From Chthonomonas sp. UBA2017 (lineage in GTDB: Bacteria > Armatimonadota > Fimbriimonadia > Fimbriimonadales > Fimbriimonadaceae): 64,000 nucleotides of DNA. Made by a program: the position numbers and the translations under genes. The DNA lies in assembly GCA_002335425.1 (NCBI GenBank), contig DDCB01000015.1, forward strand, positions 1 through 64,000, written 5' to 3'. The notes below the pieces were generated by a model. The model was not told where the DNA came from. It made no database searches and saw nothing but the letters and a program-made list of their open reading frames with translations. Below, piece after piece: positions 24,726 to 33,263 of the stretch; positions within the stretch are counted from its first letter, which is position 1, and the number at the start of each line of letters is the position of its first letter.

Positions 24726-26164
24726 GCGTCGCCTCGCAAAGCTTCCGCCAGGGTGTCGGCCACCAGCCGCCCTCGACTCATGAATTTCGTCCGGGTCGCG
24801 AGCGCAGCCAGTTCGTCTTGATCGGTGCTCAAAAGGATCAGCCCAGCGCCGTTTTGAACAGCTTCTCTTAGTCGATCATGCACAAAACTTGTCGCATGAA
24901 GGTCCAGCCCACGTGTGGGGTTCATGGCGATGAGCAGGTCCGGTTGATGATCCAGCGACCGAGCAAGGACCACCTTTTGCTGGTTTCCGCCGCTCAAACT
25001 CCGAACGGATTGATCTAGGGAATGACACTTGATCTTGTACTTTTGAATCATATCCTGAGCCCAGAGGCGCGCTCTTCCTAAGCGCAAAAACGGCCCCCAA
25101 CGAAACTCGCTCTGTTGATGTCCGCTGATGAAAAGGTTCTCCAAAACCGAAAACTCAACCGCCAGCCCTTCCGACTGCCGATCCTGAGGGATATAAGCGA
25201 CTTTCTTCGAGAAAACTTCCAGCGATCCCGCCGCCAAAGGGCGGAGCCCTGCGAGCGCCTCGGCGAGTTCCGTTTGCCCATTGCCATCGACACCGCCGAT
25301 GCCCAAGACCTCCCCCCGACGAACCTCTAAGTCGACCGAATCCACCTGGGGCACCTTGCTGCGGTCTCGCACGGACAATCCTCTTGCCCGAATCAAGACG
25401 TCTCCGGGCTCCGGAGGCTGCCAATCGAGCTGAGTTGGGACGTCCCCGACCATCCACTGCGCGAGCTGGTCGGCGGTGGTCTCAGGGATCGAGGTCTCCG
25501 CGACTTTCCGCCCGTGCCGAAGGACCGTGACCCGGTCGGCGATCGCCAGCACCTCGCTGAGCTTGTGGGCAATCAGGATGACGATGCGACCTTCGCTCTT
25601 CAGAGTCCGCAACACGCGAAAGAGGTCCTGGACCTCGTCTGGGCCGAGGACGGCGGTTGGCTCATCGAGAATCAAGATCGGCGACGGCTCGCTCAGAGCC
25701 TTGAGAATTTCGATTCTTTGCTGGACGCCTACCGGCAGATCGCCCGTGCGGCTCGGGCCCGAGACGTCCCATTTGAGCTGCCGAGCGAGTTCGTGAACCG
25801 GTCGAGTGAGCTGGGCGAGTCGGAGCCCCCCAGCCAAGGAGTGGAGTTTGGCCAAAGCCAGATTCTCATCGACCGAAAACTGGGGGACGAGCATGAAGTG
25901 CTGATGGACCATCTGGATTCCCGCTCGCTGGGATTCAAGAGGGCTCCCCAACTCGATGCCCCGGTCCCCCATGCGGACTTGCCCAGCTTCCGGTCGAAGA
26001 AATCCCGCCAAAGCGTTCATGAGGGTCGATTTTCCGGCCCCATTTTCGCCCAAGACGGCGTGAACTTCGCCCGGAAAGAAGGTCGCCGAGACGTTGTCGA
26101 GCGCGAGCAAGCGGCCAAACCGCTGCGTCATTCCTTCCACCATCAACGGGTCTTTGAGTCCCAC
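24722..26164 (-). CDS. BMP-type ABC transporter ATPase (two nucleotide-binding domains)
   Basis: A 480-residue dual-NBD ATPase, usual for nucleoside/ribose-type importers. NBD1: Walker A GENGAGKST, MVHQHFMLVP, signature LPVGVQQRIEIL, Walker B ILILDEPTAVL. NBD2: degenerate Walker A GVDGNGQTEL, AYIPQDRQSEGL, signature LSGGNQQKVVLAR, NPTRGLD. The start is GTG 26164, with TAGAAT 11 nt upstream and no SD; ATGs at codons 8 and 12 are alternatives. First gene of the five-gene operon. No substrate-binding lipoprotein gene is next to it. Confidence 0.92.
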   Translation of the reverse strand: MGLKDPLMVEGMTQRFGRLLALDNVSATFFPGEVHAVLGENGAGKSTLMNALAGFLRPEAGQVRMGDRGIELGSPLESQRAGIQMVHQHFMLVPQFSVDENLALAKLHSLAGGLRLAQLTRPVHELARQLKWDVSGPSRTGDLPVGVQQRIEILKALSEPSPILILDEPTAVLGPDEVQDLFRVLRTLKSEGRIVILIAHKLSEVLAIADRVTVLRHGRKVAETSIPETTADQLAQWMVGDVPTQLDWQPPEPGDVLIRARGLSVRDRSKVPQVDSVDLEVRRGEVLGIGGVDGNGQTELAEALAGLRPLAAGSLEVFSKKVAYIPQDRQSEGLAVEFSVLENLFISGHQQSEFRWGPFLRLGRARLWAQDMIQKYKIKCHSLDQSVRSLSGGNQQKVVLARSLDHQPDLLIAMNPTRGLDLHATSFVHDRLREAVQNGAGLILLSTDQDELAALATRTKFMSRGRLVADTLAEALRGDA

Positions 26165-26215
26165 GAGTCCGACTCATTCTACGCGGTGAGGCTTTGCGAA
26201 TGCCTTCAGGGACAG

Positions 26216-26258
26216 CGAAAAAGCAAGAGGCTCGACTCCGCACTGGGAGTCGAGCCTC
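26216..26258 (-). terminator. Rho-independent terminator of tuf
   Basis: A 13-pair perfect stem GAGGCTCGACTCC / GGAGTCGAGCCTC (26227-26258) is followed on the minus strand by TTGCTTTTTCG. It lies 25 bp after the tuf stop and before the next minus-strand operon. Confidence 0.92.
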
Positions 26259-26282
26259 GACGCTCTTCAAGTTGAAGGGGCT

Positions 26283-27509
26283 TTACTTCGTGACCTTGAC
26301 GATGGTGCCCGCACCGACGGTGCGTCCACCTTCGCGAATCGCGAACTTCGAACCTTCTTCCATCGCGATCGGAGCGATCAAGCCGATCGCCATGATGACG
26401 TTGTCGCCCGGCATGCACATCTCAGCCTTGCTTCCGTCCGAACCCTTGATCTCGTCAATGGTTCCGGTCACGTCGGTCGTTCGGAAGTAAAACTGCGGTC
26501 GGTAACCCGCGACGAACGGGGTGTGTCGGCCGCCTTCTTCCTTCGAGAGGACGTAAACTTGAGCTTCGAAGTGGGTGTGGGGCTTGATCGAACCCGGCTT
26601 GGCGATAACCATGCCTCGCTCGATGTCCTTTCGGTCCACACCTCGGAGCAACAGACCGCAGTTGTCGCCTGCCGTCGCGCTGTCGAGGAGCTTTCGGAAC
26701 ATTTCAATTCCGGTACACACCGTCTTTCGCGGCGATTCGCTCAGTCCCACGATTTCGACATCGGTGTTCACCATCAGCGTTCCGCGCTCGCATCGACCGG
26801 TGGCAACTGTACCTCGACCCGTGATCGTGAAAACGTCTTCGACGGCCATCAAGAATGGCTTGTCAACGTCTCGCTCTGGGGTTGGGATCTTCGTATCGAC
26901 CGCATCCATGAGGTCGAGGATTGCCTTGACGTTCGGCTCATCAAAATTCACGTTGCCAGCTTCGACTTGGTCGAGTGCCTTTCGAGCGGAACCCTTGATG
27001 ATGGCAGCGTTGTCGCCATCAAACTCATACTTGTTCAGCAAGTCCCGGATTTCCATTTCGACAAGCTCCAAGAACTCAGGATCGTCAACCTGGTCACACT
27101 TGTTCATGAACACAACGATGTGAGGCACCCCAACCTGGCGGGCCAACAGGATGTGCTCCCGCGTCTGTTGCATTGGACCGTCGGTTGCAGCCACCACGAG
27201 GATGGCACCGTCCATTTGGGCAGCACCGGTGATCATGTTCTTGATAAAGTCAGCGTGGCCAGGGCAGTCGACGTGAGCATAGTGTCGGGTATCGGTCTCG
27301 TACTCTTGGTGCGAGATGTTGATCGTGATGCCGCGGGCTTTCTCTTCGGGAGCCGAGTCAATCTCGTCATATCGTCGCGCTTGGGCGAGACCCTTCGTTT
27401 GGAGCACGCCGGTGATGGCGGCGGTCAGGGTCGTTTTGCCGTGGTCCACGTGGCCGATCGTCCCAATGTTGACGTGCGGCTTAGTTCTTTCAAATTTTGC
27501 TCGTGCCAT
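26283..27509 (-). CDS. tuf: Translation elongation factor Tu
   Basis: A 408-residue EF-Tu that delivers aminoacyl-tRNA to the ribosome. G1 GHVDHGKT at 19-26, switch I with EKARGITINISHQEYET, G3 DCPGHADFIKN, G4 NKCDQ, G5 GSARKAL, then domains 2 and 3 ending GGRTVGAGTIVKVTK. It stands alone, not in an str operon and with no secE/nusG next to it. ATG 27509 has no SD; the leader is A/C-rich (AGACAACAACATCA). It is flanked by its own terminator. Confidence 0.98.
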   Translation of the reverse strand: MARAKFERTKPHVNIGTIGHVDHGKTTLTAAITGVLQTKGLAQARRYDEIDSAPEEKARGITINISHQEYETDTRHYAHVDCPGHADFIKNMITGAAQMDGAILVVAATDGPMQQTREHILLARQVGVPHIVVFMNKCDQVDDPEFLELVEMEIRDLLNKYEFDGDNAAIIKGSARKALDQVEAGNVNFDEPNVKAILDLMDAVDTKIPTPERDVDKPFLMAVEDVFTITGRGTVATGRCERGTLMVNTDVEIVGLSESPRKTVCTGIEMFRKLLDSATAGDNCGLLLRGVDRKDIERGMVIAKPGSIKPHTHFEAQVYVLSKEEGGRHTPFVAGYRPQFYFRTTDVTGTIDEIKGSDGSKAEMCMPGDNVIMAIGLIAPIAMEEGSKFAIREGGRTVGAGTIVKVTK

Positions 27510-27657
27510 TGATGTTGTTGTCTATTCCTATATGCAAAAGTGGAGGGCGACCCGTCGCCCAATTTCGGTCTCACCCCGACCAAAGAGGGCTCCGACCCTT
27601 TGAGTCTACCTTGCTCGTAGGAGCGAATTCAACGGTCCTTTTCAGATCGGGCTCGGC

Positions 27658-28020
27658 CTAATTTCGGAAAAACAGATAGCCACCGACGACGATCAAGAAC
27701 ACCGCAAAGACCTTGCGCATGATCGTTGGGTCGAGCCCTAAAGCCAGCTTGCTGCCAAAGAATGCGCCGATCACGAATGCCAAGGCGATGTAGAGGGCGA
27801 CGTTAAAGTCGATGGACTGCTCCTTCCAGTAGTTGTAAACGCCCAAAATTCCGACCGGAACCATCAGCACCGCCAACGAGGTCCCCTGAGCCTTATGCTG
27901 CGGAAAGCTCAAAAAGGCGACCAACGCGGGAACAATGATCAGCCCCCCGCCGATGCCAAAGATTCCTCCCGAGACTCCGGCGGCAAGCCCAATCAACAAA
28001 GCAATGATTTCTGTCGGCAT
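27658..28020 (-). CDS. Half-size TauE/SafE (sulfite exporter family) membrane protein
   Basis: A 120-residue protein, about half of a normal TauE/SafE. It has four hydrophobic segments with the repeat signature AAGVSGGIFGIGGGLIIVPAL and GSKLALGLDPTIMRKVFAVFLIVVGGYLFF. It may work as a dimer of two half-units. ATG 28020 was chosen because the family opening starts there and CATAAT lies exactly 6 nt upstream. The operon at 57.7-60.2 kb handles sulfane sulfur, so sulfite or thiosulfate export is conceivable, but the substrate is not known. Confidence 0.82.
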   Translation of the reverse strand: MPTEIIALLIGLAAGVSGGIFGIGGGLIIVPALVAFLSFPQHKAQGTSLAVLMVPVGILGVYNYWKEQSIDFNVALYIALAFVIGAFFGSKLALGLDPTIMRKVFAVFLIVVGGYLFFRN

Positions 28021-28026
28021 GCCCGG

Positions 28027-28032
28027 ATTATG
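28027..28032 (-). promoter_or_regulatory. Candidate -10 box CATAAT for leaderless mRNA
   Basis: On the minus strand CATAAT is followed by 6 nt (CCGGGC) and ATG 28020. It lies back to back with the plus-strand TATAAT at 28057, forming a compact divergent promoter pair. Confidence 0.45.
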
Positions 28033-28056
28033 GCGGATCACTGGGTGCAAGCCCTC

Positions 28057-28062
28057 TATAAT
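28057..28062 (+). promoter_or_regulatory. Consensus -10 TATAAT positioned for a leaderless mRNA
   Basis: A perfect TATAAT is followed by 6 nt (AAGGGG) and ATG 28069, so transcription should start at or within 1-2 nt of the A of ATG. The AAGGGG touches the ATG and is too close to be an SD. No good -35 is seen. Confidence 0.6.
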
Positions 28063-28068
28063 AAGGGG

Positions 28069-28785
28069 ATGCAACTGAAGCCGTCACCCATGACCGGCAA
28101 GCCGATGCGCCATCTGGACCTCGGTCTCGCCCACCTGGATGTTTGCGATGACACCGGGGGAATCTGGTTCGACCTAAGTGAGTTCGGGCTCCTGATTCGT
28201 CAGCGCCCCGACGTTTTGCTCTGGTTGGAAGAGGAGTTTGCCCCCAAGGCCTCGGATTCGGCGCCCGCACTCCCGGCCAAGCTTCGGTGCCCAAACGATC
28301 AGCACGACCTGGTCGAGTATCGCTATATCTCGGCGCGTCACGTGCCGCTCATGTGCTGCGAAAAGTGTGGCGGCCTCTGGTTCGACGAAGGCGAACTCGG
28401 CGAAACTCTGGACTCTGCTTCCCGGCGGATGGAGTTTTGGGAAAAGCACGGGATGCCTCCGGAGGTACTCGACAATCCCGAAGTTCGGGAGATGGTCGAA
28501 GAGGTCGCCGAAAGCTTCCGGAAGCGCGTCATGTTGTTGCATTTCGCCACCGCCTTGTCTGCGGGTGTGCACTCGGGAATTCGACGCCCGTTCAACCGGC
28601 TTGTCTTCCAAGACGCCATCAAGAAACTCGAAGGACTTCGTGAAGGCGTCCCCGACCCAAGCCTTCGCACCGAGTCGAGCGCTCCCGGTGCCTCGCCCGA
28701 AGAGCGAGCCAAAGCAATCGAAATGGCTCGCCAAAGCCTGGAGCCGGTCGCTAAGCCGCGACTGGAAGGGCCAAACCCGCGATGA
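28069..28785 (+). CDS. TFIIB-type zinc-ribbon domain protein
   Basis: A 238-residue protein with two zf-TFIIB-like modules: a degenerate N-terminal one (PMTGKPMRHLDL...CDDTGGIWFDLSEFGLL) and a complete one (CPNDQHDLVEYRYISARHVPLMCCEKCGGLWFDEGEL, residues about 73-107). It then has a helical region and a Pro/Ala/Glu-rich tail. Function unknown. The longer frame to 27895 overlaps the divergent gene and is not used. The stop overlaps the next start (ATGA). Confidence 0.8.
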   Translation: MQLKPSPMTGKPMRHLDLGLAHLDVCDDTGGIWFDLSEFGLLIRQRPDVLLWLEEEFAPKASDSAPALPAKLRCPNDQHDLVEYRYISARHVPLMCCEKCGGLWFDEGELGETLDSASRRMEFWEKHGMPPEVLDNPEVREMVEEVAESFRKRVMLLHFATALSAGVHSGIRRPFNRLVFQDAIKKLEGLREGVPDPSLRTESSAPGASPEERAKAIEMARQSLEPVAKPRLEGPNPR

Positions 28786-29756
28786 TCCGAATCGGCATCG
28801 TTGGCACGGGCGGCATGGGCAATGTCCACGCCAACCACTACCCCAAGCTCTCTCAGGTCGAACTCCACTGTTTCGATGCCGACCCCGAGCGGTTATCGGC
28901 TTTTTCCGCCAAACACCGGGCCAAACCAGCATCGACCTTCGAAGAGCTCCTGAGCCGAGTCGATGCAGTGGATCTTTGCTTGCCGACCGACTTACACCTT
29001 CAGTTTGGGCTCGCCGCTCTTCAGGCGGGCAAGCACTGCCTGGTCGAAAAGCCGATGGCGGGCCGCGTTGAGGACTGTCAGCAGCTCATCAACGCCGCCG
29101 ACGCGGCGGGCGTGGTCCTGATGCCGGCGCAAGTCGTTCGATTCTTCCCAGAGTTCGCCGCTGCTCATCGAGCCGTCTGCTCCGGGGCCATCGGCCAGCC
29201 CGCCATGGCTCGAACCCGACGAGGAGGCAAGGCGCCCCTCGGATCGGGGGGTTGGTTTCGAGATTTTGCCCGCTCCGGCGGCGTGGTCCTCGACCTGGCG
29301 ATCCACGACTTTGATTGGCTCCGCTGGACGCTGGGCGAGGTCGAAGAAGTATTTTGCCAAGCTCTCCTCGGACGCTCGACCGAAGGGGACTATGCCTTGA
29401 CCACACTCGTCCACTCCAGTGGCGCGATCAGCCACGTCGAAGCGACCTGGATGGACATGGCCGGATTTCGAACTACTTTTGAGGTCTCAGGAAGCGGCGG
29501 ACTCTTGGAGTTTGATTCTCGCGAAGTGCCGACCCTTCGAACTCACACCGCGACGAGTGCGTTCCTGGAGGCACCCGTCGCTGGGGAAGACGATCCCTAC
29601 TACCGAGAGCTTCGAGGCTTCGTCGAGGCGATCGAGTCGGGCGGAGTCCCTCCCGTCACCGGACAAGACGGCCTGAAGGCCGTCGCCATCGCCGCCGCCG
29701 CCATCGAGTCGGCCCGGTCAGGTCAACCGGTCCGACTCGATGGTCATCTCGCCTAA
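28782..29756 (+). CDS. Gfo/Idh/MocA family oxidoreductase
   Basis: A 324-residue NAD(P)-dependent dehydrogenase of the glucose-fructose oxidoreductase/inositol dehydrogenase family. The Rossmann fold starts IGIVGTGGMGNVHANHY, EKPMAG carries the conserved Lys region, and the C-terminal alpha/beta domain has DLAIHDFDWLRW and ends in a helix. Substrate unknown, probably a sugar or cyclitol. It is coupled by ATGA to the zinc-ribbon gene. Its stop overlaps that of the convergent sugar dehydrogenase. Confidence 0.9.
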   Translation: MIRIGIVGTGGMGNVHANHYPKLSQVELHCFDADPERLSAFSAKHRAKPASTFEELLSRVDAVDLCLPTDLHLQFGLAALQAGKHCLVEKPMAGRVEDCQQLINAADAAGVVLMPAQVVRFFPEFAAAHRAVCSGAIGQPAMARTRRGGKAPLGSGGWFRDFARSGGVVLDLAIHDFDWLRWTLGEVEEVFCQALLGRSTEGDYALTTLVHSSGAISHVEATWMDMAGFRTTFEVSGSGGLLEFDSREVPTLRTHTATSAFLEAPVAGEDDPYYRELRGFVEAIESGGVPPVTGQDGLKAVAIAAAAIESARSGQPVRLDGHLA

Positions 29757-30925
29757 CGAGTCAGTTCGATTCGCAACAATCGGCCGTTGCCTTCGTCGGT
29801 CAGGAGATAGAGAAAACCGTCCGGACCTTGGCGGACATCGCGGACACGCGCCCCGATGTTCAGTCGCTGTTGCCCCAGCACTCGCCCCTGACTATCCAGG
29901 TCGATCCGTCGAACGTCGGCTCCGGCGAGGCCGCCCGAAAAGAGGTCACCACGCCACGCGGGATATCGATTGCCGGTGTAGAACGCCAGGCCCGACGGGG
30001 CCGGGCAAGGAGTCCAGACCACGACCGGGTCCTCCATGCCGGGCAACGAGGTGTTCGGCGTGATTTCGGGCCCGGAGTACTCGCGGCTAAACGTTGCGAG
30101 TGGCCAACCGTAGTTCTTTCCGCCTTGGATCAAGTTGACTTCGTCGCCCCCGCGTGCGCCATGCTCATTCGCCCAGACTCGGCCCGATTGAGGATCGCGA
30201 GCCAGACCTTGGATATTTCGATGCCCATAGCTGTAAACCTCGGGGAGGGCTCCCGATCTCGATGCGAGCGGATTGCCCGAGGCCGGTTTCCCATCGTCCT
30301 TCAGCCGCAGTACTTTGCCCAAGGACGCGCCGAGATTCTGAGCTTGATTTCGGATCCAACCATCGCCATATCGAGTGGGTGGGTTTCCGCCGTCGCCGAT
30401 GCTCATCAAGAGGGTCTTATCGGGCATCCAAAGAATTCGAGATCCGAAGTGCTGCCCTCCCGATTTGTCTTGCTGGACTTGATAGATTTTCTGGACGTTT
30501 TGAAGCCCATTACCGACGAGCTTTCCTCGGAACAGACACGTTCGGTTTTCTCGACCGGTGCCGGTGGATGCTGTGAAATAGACCAGCGAGTTTCGACTGA
30601 AATCTGGGTGAAGAGCGATGTCCATCAGGCCGCCTTGGCCGCCGCTGTAGATCTCGGGAACTCCGCTGAGCGCCGCGCTTTGGAGAACGCCCTGCGCGAC
30701 CACGCGAATCTGCCCTTCTTTCTCGGTCACAAGGATTCGTCCATCAGGAAGCCAGGCCATACCCCAAGGGCGATCGAGCCCATCGACGACCGGCACGGCC
30801 TTCCAGCCGTCCACATTCGGGGGCGGACCCTGAGGCTGGATTCGCTGCGCGGTGATTGCACAGGCCGCTAGGCTGATGACAACCAACGAAGTCGAAAGAG
30901 AAAGAACCAAGCTGCGCGTTTTCAT
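29753..30925 (-). CDS. PQQ-dependent sugar dehydrogenase-like lipoprotein
   Basis: A 390-residue soluble aldose/sorbosone dehydrogenase-type beta-propeller. The signal peptide ends in a lipobox LAAC (Cys about 22), so it is probably a lipoprotein. Propeller text: GLDRPWGMAWLPDGRILVTEKEG, GGQGGLMDIALHPDF, SIGDGG, GHRNIQGLA and ANEHGARGGDEVNLI (active-site His/PQQ residues of the family). No PQQ biosynthesis genes are in the window. TAGACT lies 13 nt upstream of ATG and no SD is seen. Confidence 0.9.
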   Translation of the reverse strand: MKTRSLVLSLSTSLVVISLAACAITAQRIQPQGPPPNVDGWKAVPVVDGLDRPWGMAWLPDGRILVTEKEGQIRVVAQGVLQSAALSGVPEIYSGGQGGLMDIALHPDFSRNSLVYFTASTGTGRENRTCLFRGKLVGNGLQNVQKIYQVQQDKSGGQHFGSRILWMPDKTLLMSIGDGGNPPTRYGDGWIRNQAQNLGASLGKVLRLKDDGKPASGNPLASRSGALPEVYSYGHRNIQGLARDPQSGRVWANEHGARGGDEVNLIQGGKNYGWPLATFSREYSGPEITPNTSLPGMEDPVVVWTPCPAPSGLAFYTGNRYPAWRGDLFSGGLAGADVRRIDLDSQGRVLGQQRLNIGARVRDVRQGPDGFLYLLTDEGNGRLLRIELTR

Positions 30926-30948
30926 AAGGAGTTTGCCTAGTCTACGCC

Positions 30949-31446
30949 TCAGGAGCCGGTGAGTGCACCGGGACCGTAGAATTCTCGCCGCAGTTTTAAG
31001 AAAAGCAAACTCATCGCAATCGCGCCAAACAGAACCGAAAGGACGGCCATGAAGTTCGGAACGAGATACGTGCCTCCACCCCAGGTCATGACCCGTTTCA
31101 GCGGTTCGGATTGCTCAATCGCAGGGACGACCGACCCGTTCGCCAGGATTAGCAGAGTGCCGATCAACAGCGGAATCGCGGCGCCGACATACCGGCGGAC
31201 CCAAGCCTCGCCGTGGGGCAGATGGTAAAGAATCTCCGCTGGCACAGATGTCGCGACCCCAAGGGCAAAACTTACGACCAGCGAGCCGAGCATCAATGGC
31301 CAGAGCTCGGCGGCGACTCCGGCGACCCAGCACGCCACACAAAAGCCGATACTGGCCCCACAAGTCCCTCCGATGGTGCCGAGATGGGCGCCCCATGGGA
31401 GCTTTCGCGGCCGATCTGAAATTCCTTCGCGAATTGGTATGGACAT
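30949..31446 (-). CDS. Hypothetical membrane protein, four predicted TM segments
   Basis: A 165-residue integral membrane protein with hydrophobic stretches near residues 25-45, 50-70, 88-105 and 128-152, Gly-rich in the first (GTIGGTCGASIGF). I recognise no family. ATG 31446 is preferred over TTG 31455. It precedes the sugar dehydrogenase by 23 bp in the same direction, so the two may form an operon. Confidence 0.7.
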   Translation of the reverse strand: MSIPIREGISDRPRKLPWGAHLGTIGGTCGASIGFCVACWVAGVAAELWPLMLGSLVVSFALGVATSVPAEILYHLPHGEAWVRRYVGAAIPLLIGTLLILANGSVVPAIEQSEPLKRVMTWGGGTYLVPNFMAVLSVLFGAIAMSLLFLKLRREFYGPGALTGS

Positions 31447-31506
31447 ATCTTTCAAACACGTGGGACGAACGGCCCTGGTTTCACCCCTGAGTCGAGGGGC
31501 CTCGGG

Positions 31507-31512
31507 TAGCCT
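31507..31512 (+). promoter_or_regulatory. Candidate -10 box TAGCCT for leaderless mRNA
   Basis: TAGCCT is followed by 6 nt (CCTTTC) and ATG 31519. No SD is present. Confidence 0.4.
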
Positions 31513-31518
31513 CCTTTC

Positions 31519-32928
31519 ATGCTCCGATCTGCCCTCGTTACGATGACGCTCGTCGCCCTCGGCACTGTCGCGACCAGCCAGACCCCTCGAATCGACACGA
31601 AAAAATTGGACGGGATCGTCGATCGAGCCGTCCCGAGCCGAGAAGCGCCGGGAGTCCTGGTCGGCGTGGCCTCCGAAGGCAAGCTGATCTACTCTCGCGC
31701 TCGTGGGATGGCGGACCTCGAGAACAACGTCCCGCTGAATCCTCAGATGCTCATGAGGATCGGAAGCATCACCAAAACTTTTACCGCAGTTCTCTCGATG
31801 AAGTTGGTCGAAGAAGGCGTCTGGACTTTAGACACCCGCGCCCGAGCTTTGCTCCCCGACCTTCCGGAAAGTTGGGACCCTGTGACCGTTCGACACTTGC
31901 TTGAACACTCCAGCGGAATTCCGTCTTACACGGACCTACCTCTCTTTTGGATGGAATGGATGGGACGGCCGGTCAGTCCAAGAAACATCCTCAAACTTGT
32001 CACTGATTTGCCGGTGGTCTCCGAGCCGGGAAAGAAGTTTGCTTACAACAATTCTGGCTATGTTCTTTTGGGACTCATGCTCGAAAAGCAAGAAGGGAAG
32101 TCGTATCAAGAAATCCTCAACGATCGAATCATGAAACCGCTCGGAATAAAGCGAACTTTCTTTGTCACGAATCAACGACTTTTGCCAAATCGAGCGCGCG
32201 GATTTGAGTCAACGCCCACCGGGATGGCCCATGCCTCCTACATCAACATGGTTTGGCCGTATTCGGCCGGGTCCATCGAATCCACCCTGGCCGACTTAGC
32301 AACCTGGAGCCACGCACTGATGACTGGGCAGATTCTCAAGCCGGAAACGCTCAAAAAGATGTGGAAAGAGACGGTTTTCGAAGGAAAGCTAACCGAGTAC
32401 GGATACGGCTTTGTCGTTCAGAATCGCGGAAAAGAAGAGCTGATCGGTCATAGCGGAGGCATCAACGGATTCGTGAGCGATATGGTGTTTGTTCCTTCCA
32501 AAAAATTGACCGTCATTGTTTTAGCGAATCGAGAAGATGTCAGTGCACCGCAGATCAGTCAGAAAATCCTCACCGAGATGGATCCGACGCTCAAGAATCC
32601 TGAGCCCCAACCTGAACAAGACTTGAATCCTGTAGCGACTCGAAAAGATGAAGAGACCTTGAGAAAACTCCTCGTGAATCAAGTCAGCGACGATGAATTT
32701 GACCCCACGACCTTGCGGCAACTGAATGCGGCTGTCCGAGCGCAAGCGGCCCAGAGTTTTCGGCCATGGGGTCGATTAGAAAAGTTCTCGTTCTTAAAAG
32801 AAATGTCCGATGGCAAAATGACATCGCGAGAATATCGCGCGCAGTTTCAGTACGAGCTGATGATCTTTCGCATCTCTCGAAACGCCGAAGGGAAGATCAC
32901 CGGGCTCCTCATGAGGCCGATGCCTTAG
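31519..32928 (+). CDS. Serine hydrolase, class C beta-lactamase/esterase family
   Basis: A 469-residue exported protein with a signal peptide (1-20). Catalytic set of the AmpC/DD-peptidase superfamily: SITK (Ser-x-x-Lys), YNN in FAYNNSGYVLLG, and HSG in GHSGGINGF. Residues 1-345 are the beta-lactamase-like fold; the C-terminal 120 residues are an extra domain of unknown type. It could be an esterase, peptidase or beta-lactamase. No SD; see the -10 box at 31507. The stop overlaps the stop of the convergent membrane protein. Confidence 0.9.
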   Translation: MLRSALVTMTLVALGTVATSQTPRIDTKKLDGIVDRAVPSREAPGVLVGVASEGKLIYSRARGMADLENNVPLNPQMLMRIGSITKTFTAVLSMKLVEEGVWTLDTRARALLPDLPESWDPVTVRHLLEHSSGIPSYTDLPLFWMEWMGRPVSPRNILKLVTDLPVVSEPGKKFAYNNSGYVLLGLMLEKQEGKSYQEILNDRIMKPLGIKRTFFVTNQRLLPNRARGFESTPTGMAHASYINMVWPYSAGSIESTLADLATWSHALMTGQILKPETLKKMWKETVFEGKLTEYGYGFVVQNRGKEELIGHSGGINGFVSDMVFVPSKKLTVIVLANREDVSAPQISQKILTEMDPTLKNPEPQPEQDLNPVATRKDEETLRKLLVNQVSDDEFDPTTLRQLNAAVRAQAAQSFRPWGRLEKFSFLKEMSDGKMTSREYRAQFQYELMIFRISRNAEGKITGLLMRPMP

Positions 32929-33263
32929 TCATCGGAAAGGTTGGACTTTCGCAGTCGTTGCAAGGCAAAAATCGCCAGTCCGACGGTGGCCAGAATCTCG
33001 AATCGCTTTCCGACATTCGAGGCCACCTGCTCGGCGGTTTTGCTGATCGAAACGACTCGAGGACCGACATGGTCCGTCGTCTTTCGGATCGAATCGACAA
33101 CGCCTTCTGCCTTCTGACTCAGGGTCTGCACTCGTGCCGAAAGACCCGAGAGAGCCCGGACCAAAAAGATCATCGCAATGATCATGCCGAGCATGAACAA
33201 GGACGATAGGACAAAGTACAGCCCTGAAACCGTCAGCCACCACCCCGGAACACTGGTTTCCAT
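32925..33263 (-). CDS. Single-pass membrane protein, DUF948-like
   Basis: A 112-residue protein with an N-terminal TM helix (about 12-38), then a long amphipathic helix (ALSGLSARVQTLSQKAEGVV, continuing with regular heptads), resembling DUF948/tail-anchored coiled proteins. It starts immediately after the stop of the upstream glycosidase-like gene (TAGATG), so it is translationally coupled. Function unknown. Confidence 0.65.
   Translation of the reverse strand: METSVPGWWLTVSGLYFVLSSLFMLGMIIAMIFLVRALSGLSARVQTLSQKAEGVVDSIRKTTDHVGPRVVSISKTAEQVASNVGKRFEILATVGLAIFALQRLRKSNLSDD

Noticed and set aside
26523..27512. 329-codon plus-strand open frame over tuf
   Set aside because: Antisense shadow of tuf.
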